Assembly (NCBI GenBank): GCA_030654205.1
Contig: JAURXW010000091.1
Coordinates: 1 to 10,121, forward strand
Length of the DNA: 10,121 nucleotides
From: Bacteriovorax sp.
GTDB lineage: Bacteria > Bdellovibrionota > Bacteriovoracia > Bacteriovoracales > Bacteriovoracaceae
Direction: 5' to 3'
The notes beneath the pieces were generated by a model that searched no databases, was not told the origin of the DNA, and worked only from the letters and a program-made list of their open reading frames with translations. Position numbers and translations under genes: made by a program. Shown piece by piece: positions 6,526-10,121 of this stretch; the first letter of the stretch is position 1, and each line of letters opens with the position of its first letter.

Positions 6526-8975
6526 GCTGACTCCTCATTTACATTTTTAAAAGCAAGTTTCTTTAAAATTTCAATTTTGCTAAGTTCAGGGTGTTGTTCT
6601 TCAAGTTCTTTGATCCGAGATTTATCATTCCCATCACTGCTGCAAATCCAATATGAAAGTGGTTCTGGAACCATCCTAAGCACCGTCTGGTTTTCATCCT
6701 GTAAAAAGAAAAATTCACTATAGGCTCCTTTTACAACTTCAAGGCTTTTGATGGCATCTACTTGAGCTTCATTAAAATCAAAAGTTTCCTTAAAATCTTT
6801 CCAGTCAATTTTTCGCTGACGAAGAATGATTACGCTGGTTGAGTTTGGCATTAAAGCATCTCTAATTTCTGGATCAGCTAAAAAGTCACGATAGTTTTGC
6901 GACAAGCACCAGATCCCAGCGTTGTATTTTCTCCAAGTTCGATAACAAGTAATAATAAATTGCTTGGCCAGCTCTCCACTTTTAAAAAATCTCTCGGCTT
7001 CGTCACAAATTAGAAGATAAGGTTTTGCAAGATCAGCGGCGGCGGCATCTTGAATATAAGATGTTAGAAGTAGCAGTAAAATATCTTTCAAATCTGGATG
7101 ATTTGTGAGTCCTTGCACTTCTATTGTCACTAGGTCTTTTGAAAGATTGATAGTGGTTTCACCATCAAGCATTCTTCCGTAAGCAGTACTCCCACACCAT
7201 GAATATAAAATTTGTGCACACTTTTTCATTTCAGGGTCTTGATGCTCTAAAAGCAATTTACGGAGATCGGACATGCACGGTACTTTACTTGGGGCTAACT
7301 CATAACAGTTAAAGATTGCTTCTTCGAGCATCGCCTTTTCTCGCTTACCAAGTGACTTCTGATTCGGTTCTTTTAAAATCAATTCAAGCACTGCAAGAAT
7401 TAGTTTTGTTTTTGCAGGTGATGGAATCTTCTCCCCTGGAGGTAAATCAAAAACATTAATACGAATTCCACTTTCAAGATTGATGTCTACGAATTCGCCG
7501 TCTAAAACTTCAAGAAGTCTTTTCGAACTTGCGCCGTTATCAATCCAAATAATTCTTGGTGTTGGTTTTTGTCCATAAAACATCAACATTAATTGGCAGA
7601 GAGTAAAACTTTTTCCAGATCCACTTCCTCCAAAAACTAGCCCATTCCAATTGGGGAGTTCTTTTGAAAATGGATCAAAAGAAAAAAGACCACTTTCGCG
7701 GTTTGGAATTAAACAAACTGGTCTCTGACTACCACGCCAACTTCCATAAAGCGGTAGCAAGTGAGCAGCATTACTACTTTTCATTTTGTGGGATCTTAAA
7801 CCAGTACACGTTGACGGCATCGCTTCGATGAAAACATCAAAACACGGAAGAGTTTCAATCACTCCTTCAGCCTGGCCCATCGAACGAAAGGCCTTTAGAA
7901 TTTCATCAGATTTATCATTAAGTTCGTCCTTTGTTGCTCCCCAAATGATCACCGTAAAATCCATTGAAACTAGCCTTTGACTTCCTTCCATTAGTTCACG
8001 CAAAAGTCCTTCAATGTCTGAAAGTTTTGATTCACTTTCAAGGTCGCTAACATTTTGCGCTCCCGATGCCATTGAGTGGGCCACGCGCCGCTTGAGTTCT
8101 AATTTTTCACGTTCTTTCGTTTGGTCGAGAATTTGTATATTCTGACTAATCCAAAAATGAAAAGGTAGTGATGTCGTTAAATCCTCAATCATCGAGCTAT
8201 AAGTACTTCCTTCTGGAAGTGTCTTCATCGTAATGGTACGGAATAGACTATCTCCAACACGCAAGTGATCACGAAACACTTCAACATCACTTAAAGTTAA
8301 TTGATCTAATAGAGGTGGTGAAAATAATTCTTTTTCATCTCTAAGTTCTGGTCGTCCATGCTTTTCAAGTCTCGATAAATTGAGATAGTCAAAGCACAGA
8401 TTAAACCACTCTGTTTCACTTATTTTTTGTGGTGAAAGTTTTGTTGCCACTAGAGAGGATTCTACTTGCTTTAGCGCTCGCGTGAATTTCTCTCTATGCG
8501 ATTGATATTCGTCATGTGTGACTGTTTCAAATTTCTTAGGTGACTCCCATAGTTTTTGTTTTCGATAATTAAATGCGCGACTTCTTACAAATAGAAAATA
8601 TTCAGGAACAAAATAAGCATTCTTACTTTCATTTTCTTTAATAAAATTTAATCTTGCTTCGGCCACTGGCCTATAAACTTCAGGAGCCTCAGTTGAAATG
8701 GCCTCATGTTCTTTTAATAATTTGCTGACCTTTGGCGTGAGCCTATAAAATAATTGGAGCCTTAGGCCCTCCTCAGCGGAAATCAAAATATTTTCAATCT
8801 GACGAGTAAAATTATTAATGTCTTCAACCGGCAAGCAATCAATATCAAGACCACTTAATTTAAACCCACCACCTAGAGAGCCATCAGAGTAAACCATCAT
8901 CCCTTGATCGAAATGCCAGAATGGAATCTTATCAGCGAGGGCCACTGATTTATTTTTCATAGATTTTTGATTCAA
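6522..8975 (-). CDS. virB4: VirB4/TraC-family T4SS ATPase
   Basis: This 817-residue protein is the energy-providing ATPase that works on the inner face of the membrane during pilus assembly and transfer. Its N-terminal domain opens with a segment (about 19-45, including D-G-S-L-G-G-G-F) resembling the start of TraC/VirB4 proteins. The C-terminal RecA-like domain has Walker A GGSGSGKS at 449-456 and Walker B LLICDEAERF at 654-663 (D658, E659). It also has a sensor-like L-S-Q-N at 691-694 and the family's extended C-terminus, with a D-x-x-S-K-type helix region. The overall length matches VirB4/TraC. I chose the TTG at 8975 because AAGGAG sits 6 bases upstream, whereas the in-frame ATG at 8960 lacks a well-spaced ribosome binding site. 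Its TGA overlaps the next ATG (ATGA at 6525-6522). All catalytic motifs are intact. Confidence 0.95.
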   Translation of the reverse strand: MNQKSMKNKSVALADKIPFWHFDQGMMVYSDGSLGGGFKLSGLDIDCLPVEDINNFTRQIENILISAEEGLRLQLFYRLTPKVSKLLKEHEAISTEAPEVYRPVAEARLNFIKENESKNAYFVPEYFLFVRSRAFNYRKQKLWESPKKFETVTHDEYQSHREKFTRALKQVESSLVATKLSPQKISETEWFNLCFDYLNLSRLEKHGRPELRDEKELFSPPLLDQLTLSDVEVFRDHLRVGDSLFRTITMKTLPEGSTYSSMIEDLTTSLPFHFWISQNIQILDQTKEREKLELKRRVAHSMASGAQNVSDLESESKLSDIEGLLRELMEGSQRLVSMDFTVIIWGATKDELNDKSDEILKAFRSMGQAEGVIETLPCFDVFIEAMPSTCTGLRSHKMKSSNAAHLLPLYGSWRGSQRPVCLIPNRESGLFSFDPFSKELPNWNGLVFGGSGSGKSFTLCQLMLMFYGQKPTPRIIWIDNGASSKRLLEVLDGEFVDINLESGIRINVFDLPPGEKIPSPAKTKLILAVLELILKEPNQKSLGKREKAMLEEAIFNCYELAPSKVPCMSDLRKLLLEHQDPEMKKCAQILYSWCGSTAYGRMLDGETTINLSKDLVTIEVQGLTNHPDLKDILLLLLTSYIQDAAAADLAKPYLLICDEAERFFKSGELAKQFIITCYRTWRKYNAGIWCLSQNYRDFLADPEIRDALMPNSTSVIILRQRKIDWKDFKETFDFNEAQVDAIKSLEVVKGAYSEFFFLQDENQTVLRMVPEPLSYWICSSDGNDKSRIKELEEQHPELSKIEILKKLAFKNVNEESA

Positions 8976-9255
8976 GTCTTTCTCCTTGCTGTGATAATTG
9001 TCCTGCTGAATAGTGGCCTGGTGTAATATAGTAACGGGCCAAATGAATTAAGAATCCATCGGGCTTATTACGCTTGCCAAAATAAAGCGTTAATAGTGCT
9101 GCCCCAGGAAGACCAATCACTAAAAAAGATGGCAGGTGAAATAAATTAAGAGCTGCGGCCAAGATCAATGTTGCGATGAGATCGATGGCCTCCATGCCAG
9201 CGACCTTCATGCGAATATCTAAACCACGATGAACTAATGATCTTTGAAGTTCCAT
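8950..9255 (-). CDS. virB3: VirB3/TraL-like inner-membrane T4SS protein
   Basis: This small protein of 101 residues has two adjacent hydrophobic segments (about 22-39 and 42-60). They are followed by a conserved-looking K-R-x-K-P-D-G-F-L motif at 61-69 and then R-Y-Y-I-T-P-G. A cytoplasmic N-terminus, a helical hairpin, and a K/R-x-K-P-x-G-[YF] signature after it are what I expect for VirB3/TrbD/TraL. These proteins sit in the inner membrane and dock the VirB4 ATPase. The gene lies between the pilin and VirB4, as in virB operons. Its ATG immediately follows the virB2 stop and has a GGGGGA as Shine-Dalgarno. Its 3' end overlaps the virB4 start by 26 bases. The family is short and divergent, so the label rests on motif plus neighbourhood. 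Confidence 0.8.
   Translation of the reverse strand: MELQRSLVHRGLDIRMKVAGMEAIDLIATLILAAALNLFHLPSFLVIGLPGAALLTLYFGKRNKPDGFLIHLARYYITPGHYSAGQLSQQGERLESKIYEK
8981..8987 (-). promoter_or_regulatory. Shine-Dalgarno of virB4, deciding a TTG start
   Basis: AAGGAGA on the minus strand, inside the end of virB3. The GGAG core is 6 bases before the TTG at 8975, but 21 bases before the ATG at 8960. This favours the TTG. Confidence 0.65.
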
Positions 9256-9588
9256 TTAAAATCCCCCACCAGTAACTGCACTTTGAAACCAACGAATTAC
9301 GATTGGAGCGAGAAAGCCCACAATTGAAGCAATAATCACAAGAACCATCCGGCCTTTTGCGCCTTGATCTCCACTAGCTGCTAAAATTGCACTGTAGACA
9401 AGGCCCAGAATACTGATCGCTGGCAGAATCGTTCCAATAATTTTATTGGTGAGTCCATTAACTCTTTGTGAAAGTGCATCACCTCCGATCCCCCCCATGT
9501 CTTGAGCAAATGAGGAGTTAGAGTAAAATGCAAAAAATGCAATAACTCCTACAACGAACACCACTGTCCAAATAGTATGTTTATTCAT
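9256..9588 (-). CDS. virB2: VirB2/TrbC-family conjugative pilin precursor
   Basis: This 110-residue precursor is probably the major pilus subunit of the T4SS. It has a signal peptide with a short basic start, a hydrophobic core at about 7-21, and likely cleavage after SSFA at residue 28, giving a mature protein of about 82 residues. Two hydrophobic helices follow, at about 50-71 and 80-98. They are separated by a short polar loop (SGDQGAKGR) containing the small and basic residues typical of VirB2/TrbC pilins. The C-terminus is glycine-rich (VTGGGF). Length, layout and the position directly before virB3 and virB4 all match the family. Its ATG has AAGGAG about 10 bases upstream, and its TAA directly abuts the virB3 ATG. 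Whether the mature pilin is cyclised like TrbC cannot be told from the sequence. Confidence 0.88.
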   Translation of the reverse strand: MNKHTIWTVVFVVGVIAFFAFYSNSSFAQDMGGIGGDALSQRVNGLTNKIIGTILPAISILGLVYSAILAASGDQGAKGRMVLVIIASIVGFLAPIVIRWFQSAVTGGGF

Positions 9589-9593
9589 AAAAA

Positions 9594-9938
9594 TTATTCT
9601 CCTTCTGCAAGAACGAGTCGTTGATTAGAATGACGTCCAAGCTTCATATAAATATGGTTGTCAGTTTCATCACTTGAATAACCATTCCCAACTTCCACTC
9701 GATGAGAAAATTTCCCATTACTTTCAATGATTGCGAAAATTGAATAAAAAATTTGACCATTCCTAATTTCATTTGGCCTAAGATAAAGCACTGTCCGAGG
9801 CGCATCGAGAACTAAACGATGTTCACCAAATTCCTCAATATAAAATGCAACACCTGCATGAAATGTCTCCCCTGTTTGGATATCAACCCACATCAATTTT
9901 TCTTTCTTCTCTGCTTTTTGCTTTTTTAATGTATTCAT
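9594..9938 (-). CDS. Hypothetical 114-aa beta-rich protein, first complete gene of the T4SS operon
   Basis: I do not recognise this protein. The ATG at 9938 is preferred over an in-frame TTG at 9989, because the longer form would overlap the upstream gene by about 47 bases. The ATG also has a GGAG about 11 bases upstream. The protein begins with a lysine-rich segment (residues 5-14). It then alternates short hydrophobic and polar stretches, suggesting a small beta-sheet fold, and ends in an acidic tail. There is no signal peptide or membrane segment, so it is probably cytoplasmic. The last third (V-E-V-G-x-x-Y near 81-87, then H-I-Y-M-K-L and R-L-V-L near 95-110) faintly recalls small plasmid-borne proteins with a G-x-[AW]-x(n)-D...RLVL ending; that is only an impression. 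It lies between the regulator and the pilin gene, 5 bases before the pilin ATG. A regulatory or accessory transfer role is inferred from position only. Confidence 0.6.
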   Translation of the reverse strand: MNTLKKQKAEKKEKLMWVDIQTGETFHAGVAFYIEEFGEHRLVLDAPRTVLYLRPNEIRNGQIFYSIFAIIESNGKFSHRVEVGNGYSSDETDNHIYMKLGRHSNQRLVLAEGE

Positions 9939-9942
9939 AAAA

Positions 9943-10121
9943 TTAGTTTCTCCAACGCTTGTAATTATTAATTGAGGGATAGGTTTCAAAATAGATTTCG
10001 GCGATTTCTAAAAGTTCAGCGCGAAGTCGATTCATTGCACTTTGAATGAGTCCTGGAATGGTATGTGTCGGCACACTTAAATGCCTTGAAATTTGGAAAT
10101 GTGATTTTTGTTCCCAAAAAT
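9943..10121 (-). CDS. Sigma-70 region 4-like DNA-binding protein, C-terminal fragment (5' end outside window)
   Basis: This is an open frame running in from the right edge, with only the last 58 residues visible; it ends at a TAA at 9943-9945. The visible part reads as a helix-turn-helix of the sigma-70 region 4.2 type: FQISRHLSVPTHTIPGLIQ, then SAMNRLRAELL. This follows the family pattern of a hydrophobic first helix, a turn after L-x-V-P, a T-I/V entering the recognition helix, and a closing A-x-x-R-L-R. A basic tail ends in KRWRN. By analogy it would bind promoter DNA, either as a sigma factor or as a sigma-like/LuxR-type regulator. It sits 4 bases upstream of the next gene in the same direction, so it is probably the operon's own regulator. 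The N-terminal sigma region 2 would lie outside the window, so sigma factor versus other HTH regulator cannot be settled. Confidence 0.6.
   Translation of the reverse strand, partial: FWEQKSHFQISRHLSVPTHTIPGLIQSAMNRLRAELLEIAEIYFETYPSINNYKRWRN

Noticed and set aside
6469..7980. Plus-strand frames at 6469-6723 and 7786-7980
   Set aside because: Both are antisense to virB4 (the first also spans the 103-aa gene start) and lack any initiation signal.
9939..9989. Longer form of the 114-aa protein starting at TTG 9989
   Set aside because: It runs deep into the sigma-like gene. The ATG at 9938 has a GGAG upstream and only a 4-base gap to that gene.
1..10121. CRISPR array, insertion sequence or tRNA genes
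   Set aside because: No regularly spaced repeats, terminal inverted repeats, transposase frame or cloverleaf pattern was seen on reading; the window is filled by the coding block.

Overview
The window is a single block of minus-strand genes encoding most of a conjugative-type type IV secretion system (T4SS). The DNA is AT-rich (roughly 35-40% GC by eye). The secreted parts carry Gram-negative style signal peptides, and a VirB8/VirB9/VirB10 core implies two membranes, so a Gram-negative host is the safe reading. A bdellovibrio-like (Bacteriovorax-type) host is possible but is only an impression from composition. The cargo suggests an integrative conjugative element or conjugative plasmid; no relaxase, integrase or origin lies inside the window.

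In transcription order (right to left) the genes are: the end of a sigma-70 region-4-like regulator (9943-10121); an unrecognised 114-residue protein (9594-9938); VirB2-like pilin (9256-9588); VirB3/TraL-like inner-membrane protein (8950-9255); VirB4/TraC-like ATPase (6522-8975); an unrecognised 103-residue protein (6214-6525); VirB5/TrbJ-like secreted protein (5531-6217); VirB6/TrbL-like polytopic protein (4551-5519); VirB8/TrbF-like protein (3953-4549); VirB9/TrbG-like protein (3208-3933 or from 3951); VirB10/TrbI-like protein (2276-3211); an FtsK/HerA-type ATPase, probable coupling protein (775-2295); and a replication-relaxation (Replic_Relax) family winged-helix protein (29-778).

The genes are packed end to end, with overlaps of 4 to 26 bases or gaps of at most about 20 bases. 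No stretch over 300 bases lacks a gene. I see no internal promoter or terminator, so this looks like one long operon with translational coupling. Together the proteins would form a pilus (VirB2, VirB5), an inner-membrane platform (VirB3, VirB4, VirB6, VirB8), an envelope-spanning core (VirB9, VirB10), and a DNA pump with its partner (FtsK-like protein plus Replic_Relax).

Three things stand out. The first is the pairing of a Gram-negative VirB-type channel with an FtsK-type ATPase and a Replic_Relax protein, where a VirD4/TraG coupling protein would be expected. The second is the heavy use of TTG start codons with strong Shine-Dalgarno sequences, plus a virB9-like gene whose best start position is ATA. 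The third is the set of unrecognised or regulatory genes embedded in the operon (114 aa, 103 aa, sigma-like). No VirB11, VirB7, VirB1 or relaxase homologue is visible here; they may lie outside the window.
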